A model generated the notes under the pieces. That model ran no database searches. It was not told the DNA's origin and worked only from the letters and a program-made list of their open reading frames with translations. Source: Colwellia marinimaniae (lineage in GTDB: Bacteria > Pseudomonadota > Gammaproteobacteria > Enterobacterales > Alteromonadaceae). From it: a stretch of 41,588 bases of DNA. This document shows, in pieces, positions 1 through 9,123 of this stretch (its first letter is position 1; each line of letters begins with the position of its first letter). The stretch covers positions 1-41,588 of the forward strand of contig NZ_BDQM01000032.1 of NCBI RefSeq assembly GCF_002207865.1. Direction: 5' to 3'. The translations under genes were made by a program, and so were the position numbers.

Positions 1-215
1 ACACGATAAACACTAAATAGCACTGTTACTTTGCCATGAGAAATAACACGGTAACCCTGCCTTATAACCGACAAAAATAGTAAGTAGTAATTAACATGAT
101 AGGCGGTACGTGGAAATGGTAACGCTCAATATAGACACGATAAACACTAAATAGCACTGTTACTTTGCCATGAGAAATAACACGGTAACCCTGCCTTATA
201 ACCGACAAAAATAGT
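1..215. repeat. 81-bp direct repeat upstream of ccmC
   Basis: Bases 1-81 and 135-215 are identical as read, an exact duplication with a 134-bp period. Copy 2 is followed by the ccmC start codon at 228. Copy 1 is followed at 111-120 by the ten bases TGGAAATGGT, which are also the bases of ccmC at 231-240, so a decayed copy of the ccmC start seems to follow copy 1. All three forward frames hit stops early, so the end of an upstream ccmB is not inside the window. The simplest reading is a tandem duplication of the ccmC leader that has since diverged. Confidence 0.9.
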
Positions 216-227
216 GAGAATAAATAA

Positions 228-971
228 ATGTGGAAATGGTTACACCCTTACGCAAACCCGGAAGTATCTTATCGCCTCACCAATAAGTTATTACCTTGGC
301 TAAGTGCGCTTGCGGCAATATTCCTGAGTATAGGCTTAGTATGGGCACTACTATTTGCCCCTGCTGATTATCAGCAAGGTGACAGCTTTCGTATTTTCTA
401 TGTTCATGTACCGGCAGCCTCTTTGTCTATGGGCATTTATTTTGCCATGGCCATCGCAGCATTTAGCAGTTTAGTATGGCAATTAAAACTTGCTGATGCC
501 TCTGCTGCTGCCATGGCGCCGGTCGGTGCTGCATTTACGGCTATAGCGTTAATTACCGGTGCTGCTTGGGGTAAACCTATGTGGGGCACATGGTGGATTT
601 GGGATGCACGTTTAACGTCAGAGCTCATTTTATTGTTTTTATATTTAGGGGTTATTGCTTTACACAATGCTTTTGAAGATAAAAACTTAGCCGGTAAAGC
701 GGCAGGAATATTAACCCTAGTTGGTGTGGTCAACATTCCAATTATTAAGTACTCTGTTGACTGGTGGAATACTCTTCATCAAGGATCAACGTTAAGTAAG
801 CTAGAGAAACCATCGATGGCACTTGAGATGTTATGGCCATTTATCTTTTGTTTTATTGGATTTTCTTTATTAGTTGCTGTAATTATCAGCCTGCGTTTTC
901 GTAATGAAATTTTAGCGCGCAATAGTATTCGTCCTTGGGTGCGTGAGTTAGTAAAAAATCATACCCGTTAA
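228..971 (+). CDS. ccmC: CcmC, haem handling subunit for cytochrome c maturation
   Basis: Inner-membrane protein of the System I cytochrome c maturation pathway; it holds haem at the periplasmic face and passes it to CcmE. At 247 aa it has the usual CcmC length and about six membrane segments. The tryptophan-rich haem-binding motif WGTWWIWD is present, with flanking candidate haem-ligand histidines in FYVHVPAA and NTLHQGS. The ribosome-binding site is weak (GAG about 10 bases before the ATG). It is the first gene of a ccmC-ccmD-ccmE run; ccmA and ccmB would be expected to the left, outside the window. The leader carries the direct repeat described separately. The family call is secure. Confidence 0.97.
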   Translation: MWKWLHPYANPEVSYRLTNKLLPWLSALAAIFLSIGLVWALLFAPADYQQGDSFRIFYVHVPAASLSMGIYFAMAIAAFSSLVWQLKLADASAAAMAPVGAAFTAIALITGAAWGKPMWGTWWIWDARLTSELILLFLYLGVIALHNAFEDKNLAGKAAGILTLVGVVNIPIIKYSVDWWNTLHQGSTLSKLEKPSMALEMLWPFIFCFIGFSLLVAVIISLRFRNEILARNSIRPWVRELVKNHTR

Positions 972-999
972 TAATTAGCATCAAGTTGGAGAGCACTCA

Positions 1000-1245
1000 A
1001 TGCAATTTAATAGTTTTAGCGATTTCATCAATATGGGCGGATATGGTTTCTATGTCTGGCTTTCTTTTGGTGCCACCGCTTTGATACTTAGCCTTTTATT
1101 GATCAGCTCTAAAGCTGGTCATCAGCAGATCATCGACCAAATAGCTAAGCGCAAGCAGCGAGAAGATAAACTCCGCCAAGCCAAAGAACTGCGCAAGCAA
1201 CAACATGAACTCCACAATAGAGAATTAAATAAGGTATCTGAATAA
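1000..1245 (+). CDS. ccmD: CcmD, small haem exporter accessory protein
   Basis: An 81-aa single-pass membrane protein. A hydrophobic segment at about residues 17-38 is followed by a strongly basic and polar tail rich in K, R, Q and E, the standard CcmD layout. In System I, CcmD joins the CcmABC complex and is needed to release holo-CcmE. The length is typical. A clear GGAG lies 9 bases before the ATG. The stop codon TAA shares its last base with the ccmE ATG (TAATG), which points to coupled translation. Confidence 0.92.
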   Translation: MQFNSFSDFINMGGYGFYVWLSFGATALILSLLLISSKAGHQQIIDQIAKRKQREDKLRQAKELRKQQHELHNRELNKVSE

Positions 1246-1781
1246 TGAATCCACGCCGTAAAAAACGTCTGGTTATGGTCGGCTCCGTCCTGATTGGCAT
1301 CAGCGCTGTCTTTGGTCTTGTTTTATATGCATTAAGTCAAAATATTGATTTATTTTTTACCCCTTCTGAGATCACTCAGGGTAAAAAAGAGACCGGTTTA
1401 AAACCAATTTTTGGCCAACGTCTTCGCATTGGTGGCTTAGTGGTCCCTGGAACGGTAAAGCGCGACCCTGAGAACTTAAAAGTATCATTTAAGCTCAGTG
1501 ATATGACCATGCCTATTGTCTTCAAAGATAGCGACATTACGGTTACTGTCTATTATGAAGGAATCTTGCCAGATCTATTTCGTGAAGGCCAAGGCATAGT
1601 CGCCAATGGCACGCTAGTCGACCACCCGCTTACTGGCTTAAGTATTGAAGCCAGTGAAGTACTTGCTAAACATGATGAAAACTATATGCCGGCAGAGCTA
1701 GCTGAGGCTGCTGGTAAAAAACATGAAAAAGCCACTTACACTGATAAACAACTACAAAGTAAAAGTACTAACGGCTATTAA
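1245..1781 (+). CDS. ccmE: CcmE, periplasmic haem chaperone
   Basis: Membrane-anchored haem chaperone that binds haem covalently and carries it to the CcmF/H ligase. The 178-aa protein starts with basic residues and one membrane anchor (about residues 9-30), followed by an OB-fold periplasmic domain. The conserved HxxxY motif is present as HDENY, with the covalent haem-attachment histidine at residue 143 and the tyrosine at 147. The flexible lysine-rich C-terminus is also usual. It overlaps the ccmD stop by one base and is followed by a strong terminator, so the operon ends here. ccmF, ccmG and ccmH are not in the window and must lie elsewhere. Confidence 0.97.
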   Translation: MNPRRKKRLVMVGSVLIGISAVFGLVLYALSQNIDLFFTPSEITQGKKETGLKPIFGQRLRIGGLVVPGTVKRDPENLKVSFKLSDMTMPIVFKDSDITVTVYYEGILPDLFREGQGIVANGTLVDHPLTGLSIEASEVLAKHDENYMPAELAEAAGKKHEKATYTDKQLQSKSTNGY

Positions 1782-1796
1782 TGAGATAGACACAAC

Positions 1797-1831
1797 AAAG
1801 GTGACATTGCTGTCACCTTTTTTTGTTTTTT
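1797..1831 (+). terminator. Rho-independent terminator of the ccm operon
   Basis: A perfect 10-bp stem AAAGGTGACA / TGTCACCTTT with the 4-base loop TTGC is followed by a T-rich run. It lies 16 bp after the ccmE stop and ends rightward transcription ahead of the leftward small gene at 1886-2095. Confidence 0.92.
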
Positions 1832-1885
1832 TTACTTAACCACATTATCAATAGCAGTGTTTATTACTGCCATTGTTTATCAATG

Positions 1886-2095
1886 CTAATACTCATCAAC
1901 AAGTTTATCACCGACGCTATTAATCACGTTAACGTCACCGTCACAAACCGCCACTATGGTTTTACCACGTTTAAATTCTTGTGGAATGATCATATCGCCA
2001 TAGGCGTTTAGGTTAAAGGTTTGTGTTTTCCGATACATAGCTAAGTCGTCATCACAGCAATAGATAACGGTTACTTTCCTTTTAGCTGCAGACAT
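1886..2095 (-). CDS. Small conserved protein, DUF2375/TIGR02922-like
   Basis: A 69-aa soluble protein of unknown function. It starts with a beta-rich stretch (KRKVTVIYCC), then has the motif MIIPQEFKRGKTIVAVCDGD and ends in VNVINSVGDKL. I recall this pattern from the small family DUF2375/TIGR02922, described from Colwellia and relatives; that link is from memory and was not checked. An AAAGGA ribosome-binding site precedes the ATG at 2095. It is transcribed alone, convergent with the ccm operon, which is closed by the 1797-1831 hairpin. The plus-strand open frame across 1823-2011 is its shadow. Confidence 0.72.
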   Translation of the reverse strand: MSAAKRKVTVIYCCDDDLAMYRKTQTFNLNAYGDMIIPQEFKRGKTIVAVCDGDVNVINSVGDKLVDEY

Positions 2096-2335
2096 AATTA
2101 AATCCTTTTAAATCATTTAAAGTTTAGTTTTTTTATTTACTTCCCGCTAAAGTAGCTAGCCACTTTCATTTGCCAAGGCCATAAAAGTGGTCAGACCTTA
2201 ACCAGTGAGCTAATACTATAATGGTTCGACCAGTACGTCAACACCTGGACCAACCAGTAAGCCATGTTTTAAACAATAATATTTCATATGCTATGACATT
2301 ATTCACTATAGGTTAAGCTATTGAATTTTAATCAT
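2096..2335. other. Intergenic stretch, no gene seen
   Basis: About 240 bp between the start of the DUF2375-like gene and the terminator below nagP. It should hold the leftward promoter of the small gene. There is a loose repetition of GACCAGT/GACCA/CCAGTAAG words around 2196-2265 but no convincing operator, RNA or coding signal. Confidence 0.5.
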
Positions 2336-2382
2336 AAAAAAACCTCAAGCTTACCTAGTTTAAACAAGGCAGCATTGAGGTT
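2336..2382 (-). terminator. Terminator downstream of nagP
   Basis: Read on the minus strand, AACCTCA (complement of 2376-2382) pairs with TGAGGTT (complement of 2341-2347). Inner GC and CCT/AGG pairs surround a palindromic GTTTAAAC apex, and a run of seven Ts follows. It lies about 60 bp past the nagP stop and closes the nagK-nagA-nagP operon. Confidence 0.8.
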
Positions 2383-2443
2383 ATTGTTACTAGTGTTTTA
2401 AATGCCAGCCTAAAATAAACGTAGCAAGCACTATTTTAGGCAA

Positions 2444-3760
2444 TTATTTCCAAGATTTCATGTTACAGCCTTTAACAGCGTAGAATAAAATAAACAAATA
2501 ACAAGGTAACATAACAATATAACCGCCTTGAAGATCTACCGCTTGACCGCTACTACCACTTGCTATACTCCAGAATAATGGACCAAATGCACCACCTGAA
2601 ATCCCCATAACTAAAAGCGCAGAGCCAACACTGGTTAACTTACCCATACCTGAAAGTGCTAATGGAAAAATAGCAGGCCAGACAATGGCATTAGCAAGTC
2701 CTAAGAAAGCAATTAAAATCAAGGTATCGGGTAATTGCGCACCACCAAGGATAAAGGACAGTGAGTTAGCAATGGCAAACGAATTGTTATCACCCAAAAT
2801 AACACCCAAACTTAACACTAAACCAAAAACGGCAGAAACCATCAAGGCTTTTTGTTGCGAGATAAACCTAGGGATAAGGGTAATACCTAAAATATAACCA
2901 AATACCATACAAGCCATGGTATATGAAGTCATCACACTATAGCTTTCAACCCCTAAAGCCAGTGCGAAAGCACCAATAGTATCGCCGGCGATAACTTCTA
3001 CTGCCACATATAAAAATAGTGCAACAACACCAAGTGCCAAGTTAGGGTGAGCAAGCGCCTCTTTTAGTTGACCTTTATGTTCACCCTCTTCTTCTTCACT
3101 CGGTAGTTCAGGTAAAGGAGCTTTTTTGATGCCAAAAGCTAATACACCAATAAAAATAGCAAGTCCTAAATACGGGGTAATTAAGCTATTTGCCATGTCA
3201 TCAATTTGACCTTGTGTTAATTCAACACCAACGGTATCAGTAAAGCCACTTAAGATTAAGGCAGTAAATACGATAGGCGCTACCACACCAGCACCTTTAT
3301 TTAAGATGCCCATAATTGAAATACGTGCTGCCGCTGACTCTTCAGGGCCAATACGGACAACGTAAGGGTTAACGGCTGTTTGCAGTAATGTTTGTCCTGC
3401 GCCCATTACTAATTGTGCTAACAAAAATAAAGGAAACATTTGTGTTTTAGCGGCGGGAATAAACAATAAAGCGGCAAATGTCATTGTAGCTAGGCCTAGC
3501 GCCATGCCATTTTTATAGCCCACTTTACGGATAACCAAGGCAGAAGGTAGCGCGGTAAAGGTCACCGCGATATAAAATGAAAATAATATAAGTGATGCTT
3601 GAAAGGGGCTTAGTTGCAAAACCTGTTGCAAGTAAGGCATCAAGGAGCCATTTAACCAGGTGACGAAACCTAGAATAAAGAATAGCCCAGCGACGATTAT
3701 CATCGGCACGACATTACTCTGTTTTTTCTCTTGTTTTTCTTGCGTGAGTGACATTTCCAT
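2444..3760 (-). CDS. nagP: NagP, N-acetylglucosamine MFS permease
   Basis: Cytoplasmic-membrane importer of free GlcNAc, belonging to the FucP-like sugar/proton symporter branch of the major facilitator superfamily. It shows twelve hydrophobic segments, and the N-terminal half contains the family-like stretch VMGAGQTLLQTAVNPYVVRI. An in-frame ATG exists at 3781, but the one at 3760 is preferred because GAGGAAG lies just before it, whereas 3781 has no such site; this gives 438 aa. It is the last gene of nagK-nagA-nagP, 58 bp after nagA. Shewanella-type NagP works with a GlcNAc kinase instead of a PTS, which fits this operon. Substrate is assigned from context and family. Confidence 0.9.
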   Translation of the reverse strand: MEMSLTQEKQEKKQSNVVPMIIVAGLFFILGFVTWLNGSLMPYLQQVLQLSPFQASLILFSFYIAVTFTALPSALVIRKVGYKNGMALGLATMTFAALLFIPAAKTQMFPLFLLAQLVMGAGQTLLQTAVNPYVVRIGPEESAAARISIMGILNKGAGVVAPIVFTALILSGFTDTVGVELTQGQIDDMANSLITPYLGLAIFIGVLAFGIKKAPLPELPSEEEEGEHKGQLKEALAHPNLALGVVALFLYVAVEVIAGDTIGAFALALGVESYSVMTSYTMACMVFGYILGITLIPRFISQQKALMVSAVFGLVLSLGVILGDNNSFAIANSLSFILGGAQLPDTLILIAFLGLANAIVWPAIFPLALSGMGKLTSVGSALLVMGISGGAFGPLFWSIASGSSGQAVDLQGGYIVMLPCYLFILFYAVKGCNMKSWK

Positions 3761-3818
3761 AACTTCCTCGTTATCTTGCATTGTTATTATAGTTTTTGCG
3801 TAAAATTATTAGTGTAAA

Positions 3819-4949
3819 TTAAATTTTCCGACCTGAAATCCAAGTCTCTTTTACCGATAAGTCATCATTTAATACCACCATATCAGCTTGTTTTCCTGGC
3901 ATAAGTTCACCACGAATAACAGCTTGGTTTTGATATAAATATTGTGCCGGGTACAAGCTGCCCATACGAAGTGCTTCATCTAAAGGAATACCCAAGCCTT
4001 GGTGGGTATTTTTAACGGCACTAGCCATATCTAACGAAGAGCCAGCTAGCTCCCCCGTGGTTGAGGTAAGTTTGCCATTATCAACATAAACAGTGCGGTC
4101 ATATAAAGCGAATTGAGTTAGTGTGGTACCCACTGGCGGCATAGCGTCAGTGACTAAGAATATTTTACCTCGGGGTTTAGCTTGAATCGCTAATTTACAA
4201 CTGGCGTAATCGACATGAAAACCATCAACAATTAAGCCACAGCTAGTGTTGTTGTTTAATAGCGCCGCGCCAACAACGCCAGGCTCACGCCCCTGTAATG
4301 GCGACATAGCATTAAATAGATGAGTAAAGCCACTAGCGCCGGCATCGATTGCTTGTTGAGTTGTTTGATAATCGGCATTGCTATGACCTAAGCAAACTTT
4401 AATACCTAACTTAACCATACGCTTAATATCATCAGTACTGACTGTTTCGGGTGCTAGGGTGACAATAACCTGGCCAATATCTTGACGGGAAAGAACCTGC
4501 CACTCTGCGGAGGAAAGACCGCGGATATAATCAGCACAATGAGTGCCTTTTTTCTCGATTGATAAATGTGGCCCTTCGAAATGAATACCAAGAATACCAG
4601 CGACACCAGTTGATATTGCTTGGGCAATAGCATCGGCGGCTTGCTGCATTACTTCAATTTTATCGCTAATCAAAGTGGGCATCATAGCTGTAGTACCAAA
4701 CCGAGCATGAGCAGCCATGATTATTTTTAGCTTATCAACCGAGGGTGAGTCGTTAAATAATGCCCCGCCACCACCGTTAACTTGTAAGTCGATATAACCA
4801 GGAACCACAAGTCCTTTCGCGGTAACATCTACCTTACTGGTGTTTTGGTCAATGTCGGTAATTTTACCGGCCACTATAGTCAACACTTGATCATCAAGAA
4901 AAGCATGTCCGTCAAATAGTCGTTTAGCATGGAAGCGCATTGGTGTCAT
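3819..4949 (-). CDS. nagA: NagA, N-acetylglucosamine-6-phosphate deacetylase
   Basis: Cytosolic amidohydrolase that converts GlcNAc-6-phosphate to glucosamine-6-phosphate plus acetate. At 376 aa it has the usual length. Visible marks are the start of the barrel at IDLQVNGGGG, the metal-ligand glutamate in HFEGPHLS, the histidine in CLGHSNADY, a second histidine in GFTHLFNAM and the catalytic aspartate in FLVTDAMPPVG. The ATG at 4949 has AGGA six bases upstream. It sits between nagK (60-bp gap) and nagP, and makes the substrate for NagB, which is encoded over 20 kb away at 26718. Confidence 0.97.
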   Translation of the reverse strand: MTPMRFHAKRLFDGHAFLDDQVLTIVAGKITDIDQNTSKVDVTAKGLVVPGYIDLQVNGGGGALFNDSPSVDKLKIIMAAHARFGTTAMMPTLISDKIEVMQQAADAIAQAISTGVAGILGIHFEGPHLSIEKKGTHCADYIRGLSSAEWQVLSRQDIGQVIVTLAPETVSTDDIKRMVKLGIKVCLGHSNADYQTTQQAIDAGASGFTHLFNAMSPLQGREPGVVGAALLNNNTSCGLIVDGFHVDYASCKLAIQAKPRGKIFLVTDAMPPVGTTLTQFALYDRTVYVDNGKLTSTTGELAGSSLDMASAVKNTHQGLGIPLDEALRMGSLYPAQYLYQNQAVIRGELMPGKQADMVVLNDDLSVKETWISGRKI

Positions 4950-5009
4950 TAGCTGTCCTAATTTATCAAGTTCAAGTGGTTATATTGAATTATACTGGCA
5001 TTACGCCGA

Positions 5010-5915
5010 TTACTGTGCCGACTGTTTAGCTTGTTGCTGCCGAGCAAAAAGTATTGAACCAACTTCCGGTGGGTTTAATGGCTCAGCAAGATTCGCCTTT
5101 ATATCGCCTGCTAACCAAGATTTTAATCTCGGTGTTAGTCCGCCAAGCATAGACATACGTGGTGGCTTTTTTTCCGCTAAAGTCCGAGCAATGGCGTTAA
5201 TATATTCAGCACCCTCATAGACAATAGCCAAGGCAACTTTATCGCCTAGCTCTGCGGCATCAAAAACTAAGTTTGCTTGCTGGGCATAGTAGGTCGCCTT
5301 TTGACTGGCAACGGCTTCAACTAAATCAGTATCGTCTTTGCAGTTAAGTTTTTTCAACAATACAGCTGACATCAAGGTTGGTGCGACCAAGCCATCAAGA
5401 GATAATAATACCTGTTTAACCCCTTGTAAGCCAAACCAAGCACCGCTGCCTTTATCGCCATGGGGAAAACCATGAGCGCCAACGATAGTGTGTTGTTCAT
5501 CGACACAAACAAAGCCACAAGAACCGGTACCGGCGATAATCACCGCGCCATCACTACCGTTATGGGCACCTAAACAAGCAATTAATAAATCGGTCGCTAA
5601 ATGCATCGCTTTAAAAGGATGCTGCCAAGCAGCCATTTGCTCATAGAGCCCAGGTAAATTAACACCCGCTAAACCAACACCGGCAACTAGCTCATCCAGT
5701 TTGATATGGGCTAAACCTGCATCAGCTAACGCCAATTTAGCCGACTCAGTAATAGAATGTGTTGCTTGCTCAAAACCATGCAAGGGATTGCCGGGACCTG
5801 ACATGCCTGTACCAAGTATTTCATTATCTTTATTCATAATAATGGTTTTGCATTTACTGCCACCACCATCAATGCCTAAAAATAATTCATTGTTTTTGTC
5901 ACTACTTGTCAGCAT
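5010..5915 (-). CDS. nagK: NagK, N-acetylglucosamine kinase (BadF/BadG family)
   Basis: ATP-dependent kinase that makes GlcNAc-6-phosphate in the cytosol. The fold is the ASKHA type of the BadF/BadG/BcrA/BcrD family, the GlcNAc kinase form shown for Shewanella, not the ROK-type NagK of E. coli. The phosphate-1 motif is LGIDGGGSKCKT near the N-terminus, the phosphate-2 motif is IIAGTGSCGFV, and the substrate-region motif GFPHGDKGSGAWFG follows. Length is 301 aa. It is the first gene of nagK-nagA-nagP, with a NagR operator about 60 bp upstream at 5976-5989. A GGGATCGG sits close to the ATG. Confidence 0.93.
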   Translation of the reverse strand: MLTSSDKNNELFLGIDGGGSKCKTIIMNKDNEILGTGMSGPGNPLHGFEQATHSITESAKLALADAGLAHIKLDELVAGVGLAGVNLPGLYEQMAAWQHPFKAMHLATDLLIACLGAHNGSDGAVIIAGTGSCGFVCVDEQHTIVGAHGFPHGDKGSGAWFGLQGVKQVLLSLDGLVAPTLMSAVLLKKLNCKDDTDLVEAVASQKATYYAQQANLVFDAAELGDKVALAIVYEGAEYINAIARTLAEKKPPRMSMLGGLTPRLKSWLAGDIKANLAEPLNPPEVGSILFARQQQAKQSAQ

Positions 5916-5975
5916 ACCGATCCCATGTTAACTGTTCATATTTTTATTTTTTGATTTTTTCATCTTAGCTACAAA

Positions 5976-5989
5976 TGACAGCGTTGTCA
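5976..5989. promoter_or_regulatory. NagR operator of the nagKAP operon
   Basis: TGACAGCGTTGTCA differs at one position from the window consensus TGACAGCGCTGTCA. On the minus strand ATGACA (5990-5985) could be a -35 element with TAAGAT (5967-5962) as -10 at a spacing of 17 bp, so a bound repressor would cover the promoter. Binding by NagR is inferred from the shared motif. Confidence 0.85.
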
Positions 5990-6094
5990 TTTGTTTTTTT
6001 TGATAAAAATTAAGCTTTCATTACAAGTGTAATTAAATGTAAATTAACTGACTGATAATACTAGATAAATACCAGTCAGATCATTTTAGCGTTA

Positions 6095-8749
6095 TTATTT
6101 TACTTGGGTGATACGGCTGGTTCTCAAACCATTGGTACTACGACTGCGGATACTTACCTGACCAGAAACTGCAATAGGATCTTGATAAATAAGCCAGTTT
6201 TCGCCGTTTACTTGATACTCTATGGTTAAGCCTGGGAAGGCAATATTGGCATGTAACTTCCCTGCTTGCACAATAGCGCCTACGGTAGGTAAACGGTAAT
6301 CGACTTGAGCTAACTCAAGCTTGGCAAACTCTTTTTGCCCTAAGGTATTAGCAAATAAAGACCATTGGCTATCACGCAGGGCTTGCATTTTTGTGGTGAA
6401 GGTATTGCTCTGTGATGAATATTTAGCGCCTTGATAGTTATAAGGCACCGCCCAGTCAGCTAGATGCCAAGCACGCTCAGCTAAAGCTAATAAACGTGGG
6501 AAAATCTTATGCTCCACCATATCATCAGTGCGAACATTTTCACTCCACAATTGCCCCTGAATACCTAAGAACTTTTGCCCAGCGGCCAATGGCGTTTTGG
6601 TATCGTCAGCAACATAAGTATTATCTTCTCTATCGAGCCAAAATTCAGCATGAACAGGCAAGTTATCCGGCATAAATTGGAAGACTTTTTCAGTATTGGT
6701 ATGACGTGATGCCCAATAGTAGCCATGCTCCTTAGGATCCGCTTCATGGGGGAAATCAAAATATAAAACATCAGGACTAGAAATAACCACTTGCCAATCT
6801 CGGTTTGCTAGCTGGTGAACCTTATCGTGACCGCCCCAAAATAGCGTGTCCCAAGCATTAACTTGCACAATAGCTGGCATATTATCGACGTTAGTATGCT
6901 CCATACCATCACTCCAACCCGCTGTTTCAATATCAAGCTCTGATAAGATACCGGCAACACGTTCAATGAAATAAGCCCCTAACTCACTCATTTTAGTGAC
7001 ACCTTTATCATTATTAGCAACAAAATCTATACAAGCAGGAGAGTCTAACCATGCCCCTGCGGTTTCATCGGCGCCAATATGATAACGGGTCAGCGGTTGA
7101 CCGGCATCGGCATGAATCTTCTTCACCTGGGTCATCACTTCAATGACAAAATCATAAGAAGACTCTAAACAAGCATTGATGGTGTTATCAGCATAAAATT
7201 GCACCGATGCATACTTGGTGGTATCTTCAAAATCTTCTAGTAAGAACTGTTTCGCTTTTGCTTCATCTTCTAAGGCTTGATATTTTTTATAACGTGCCGT
7301 CATCGCCTTAATTGCAGCACGAGAATGACCCGGCATATCAAGTGATGGGATCACTTGAATATGACGCGCGCTTGCTGCTTGTAAAATTTCTTGATAATCA
7401 CTGACGCTGTAATAACCATTTACCGACGAGTTTTCATCAATGCCTGCACCTAGTTGCGGCATTAAGCAATGCTCTTCAGTAACATCAAAACAGCGCTTGG
7501 CGCCAATATCCGTTAATTCCGGTAAGCTTGGAATTTCTAAACGCCAGCCTTCATCATCACCTAGATGTAAGTGTAATTTATTTAATTTGTAAGCTGCCAT
7601 TTGCTCAAGCAGGGTTAAAATAAATTCTTTTGAGTGAAAATTACGCGCCACATCAACTAACATGCCACGAAAAACATAATGAGGTTCATCATCAATCACT
7701 AGCATGGGTATACGCGACTCGCCCACGGTCACAAGACTGGCTAATGATTGCAAGCCATTAAATACGCCATTACCGTCAACACCCACTATGGTAATGGCTT
7801 TTTCTGTAACCGTTAAGCTATAGCTGCCGATAACTTTATCGTCATCTTTAATAATACTTAAGCGTAGTGGTAAGCCGGTAGTACTTTGCTTCACGCCTAA
7901 AGTACTTAAACGTGAAAGGGCCGCATCAACATCAGCGTGGTTAACATTGCCTAAAGATACAGCAACACCTTGGCTAATATTGGCATAGCCCCTATTAGCA
8001 TCGATACTCACGGATTTAGGCGTAGGAATAATTGCTTGGACAACGCCGAGCTGGTCTTCAGTGAGCACAGCGTTACGTTGATAGAGTTTTTCCGGGGTTA
8101 ACCATTGCGTCTTATCGGCGGCGCTGCGCTTAAACTGGCGCTCAATATCGGTAAAGCTAGCAACATGAGGCAGCATTTCTAAGCCTGAATCGGTATCAAT
8201 AAATGGCTTAGTGCTGGCAATTACCCTAGCCTCTAGACCGGGCGCACTGACAATGTAATTTGGCATCACATCGGATTCGGCTAATGACCAGAATTGTGCG
8301 CGAAAGAGTAAGCTTTTACTTTCACCCGCAGCAAAGCCGGAAAAATTATCTTTTAAGCTGATCTGATGTAAATCACCGTTTAGGTGTTTTACGCTGAAAT
8401 CATCACTTTCAAAAGATTGAATTGGGGCAATTTGGCTAAAATGAATGGTCCAGTCTTTTGCTGCTATGGCTTGTTGCGCGGTAAAGGTTAACTCCACTTC
8501 AAAACAGGCACCATCGGCAACTTCACGGTCGCATTTATCACTGGGGATATTAGTAACCACACGATAGTTAACCTGTAAATGCTGGGCTATTTTATCAATG
8601 TCACCTTGACTGACTGAATAGATGGCTTGTAAGTTAATTTTTTCCCCGGTATCAACGGCTGGCGCTGGAGATTTTTCACAACCGAGTAAAGATAAGCTAG
8701 CGGCAATAGTAAGCGCTAAGACTGTTTTATTCATCTTGCTAATGTGCAT
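6095..8749 (-). CDS. Beta-N-acetylhexosaminidase (GH20 chitobiase), lipoprotein
   Basis: Splits terminal GlcNAc from chitobiose and longer chitin oligomers. The 884-aa protein has a lipoprotein signal with lipobox LLGC, the lipidated cysteine being residue 24. A chitobiase carbohydrate-binding-like N-terminal domain, a GH20b alpha/beta domain, the GH20 catalytic barrel and a C-terminal Ig-like chitobiase domain follow in the order known for large chitobiases. The catalytic pair is D561-E562 in HIGADETAGAW, and the barrel opens with VFRGMLVDVARNFHS. The start at 8749 has AAAGG upstream; the next ATG (8734) does not. It has its own NagR operator at 8828-8841. A weak 7-bp stem (6048-6079) lies after it, so read-through into nagK is possible. 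Confidence 0.95.
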   Translation of the reverse strand: MHISKMNKTVLALTIAASLSLLGCEKSPAPAVDTGEKINLQAIYSVSQGDIDKIAQHLQVNYRVVTNIPSDKCDREVADGACFEVELTFTAQQAIAAKDWTIHFSQIAPIQSFESDDFSVKHLNGDLHQISLKDNFSGFAAGESKSLLFRAQFWSLAESDVMPNYIVSAPGLEARVIASTKPFIDTDSGLEMLPHVASFTDIERQFKRSAADKTQWLTPEKLYQRNAVLTEDQLGVVQAIIPTPKSVSIDANRGYANISQGVAVSLGNVNHADVDAALSRLSTLGVKQSTTGLPLRLSIIKDDDKVIGSYSLTVTEKAITIVGVDGNGVFNGLQSLASLVTVGESRIPMLVIDDEPHYVFRGMLVDVARNFHSKEFILTLLEQMAAYKLNKLHLHLGDDEGWRLEIPSLPELTDIGAKRCFDVTEEHCLMPQLGAGIDENSSVNGYYSVSDYQEILQAASARHIQVIPSLDMPGHSRAAIKAMTARYKKYQALEDEAKAKQFLLEDFEDTTKYASVQFYADNTINACLESSYDFVIEVMTQVKKIHADAGQPLTRYHIGADETAGAWLDSPACIDFVANNDKGVTKMSELGAYFIERVAGILSELDIETAGWSDGMEHTNVDNMPAIVQVNAWDTLFWGGHDKVHQLANRDWQVVISSPDVLYFDFPHEADPKEHGYYWASRHTNTEKVFQFMPDNLPVHAEFWLDREDNTYVADDTKTPLAAGQKFLGIQGQLWSENVRTDDMVEHKIFPRLLALAERAWHLADWAVPYNYQGAKYSSQSNTFTTKMQALRDSQWSLFANTLGQKEFAKLELAQVDYRLPTVGAIVQAGKLHANIAFPGLTIEYQVNGENWLIYQDPIAVSGQVSIRSRSTNGLRTSRITQVK

Positions 8750-8827
8750 GTTAAAGGACCTTTTACAGCGTTATTTGATAAGCTGCTCTGCTTTAGATAT
8801 TATTGTTATCATAACTATCTATAATTT

Positions 8828-8841
8828 TGACAGCGCTGTCA
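8828..8841. promoter_or_regulatory. NagR operator of the hexosaminidase gene
   Basis: Perfect palindrome TGACAGCGCTGTCA. On the minus strand TTGACA (8842-8837) overlaps it as a -35 candidate, and GATAGT (8819-8814) follows after exactly 17 bp as a -10 candidate. The centre lies about 85 bp from the hex start codon. Confidence 0.92.
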
Positions 8842-9123
8842 AAAATATAGAAATTAAATAAATTAAAAGATAATCTAATTACAAGATTACCCACTTTCTT
8901 TTGTAAAACTTGATTGTTTTATCTTCACGCAGCCACACTACGATTTAGAATTCACCCTATTTTTCAAGCGAACACTTGATATACTTTTTGCCGACTACTG
9001 CCATAAAAAGACAGCTGACAGTGGTAAAATACTCATTTGCATCTATGGAGAATAACGACATTACCAAAGCCCTGTTTTTGATAACCCCCAACAAAAGTTG
9101 CAATAACAATATCAAAAAATCAA
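8842..9123. other. Intergenic stretch between the halogenase-like gene and hex
   Basis: About 280 bp downstream of the halogenase-like gene. I see no terminator and no supported gene. Two overlapping open frames on opposite strands (8957-9169 and 8976-9233) run into the end of the halogenase-like gene, lack good ribosome-binding sites and look like chance frames. Confidence 0.5.
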
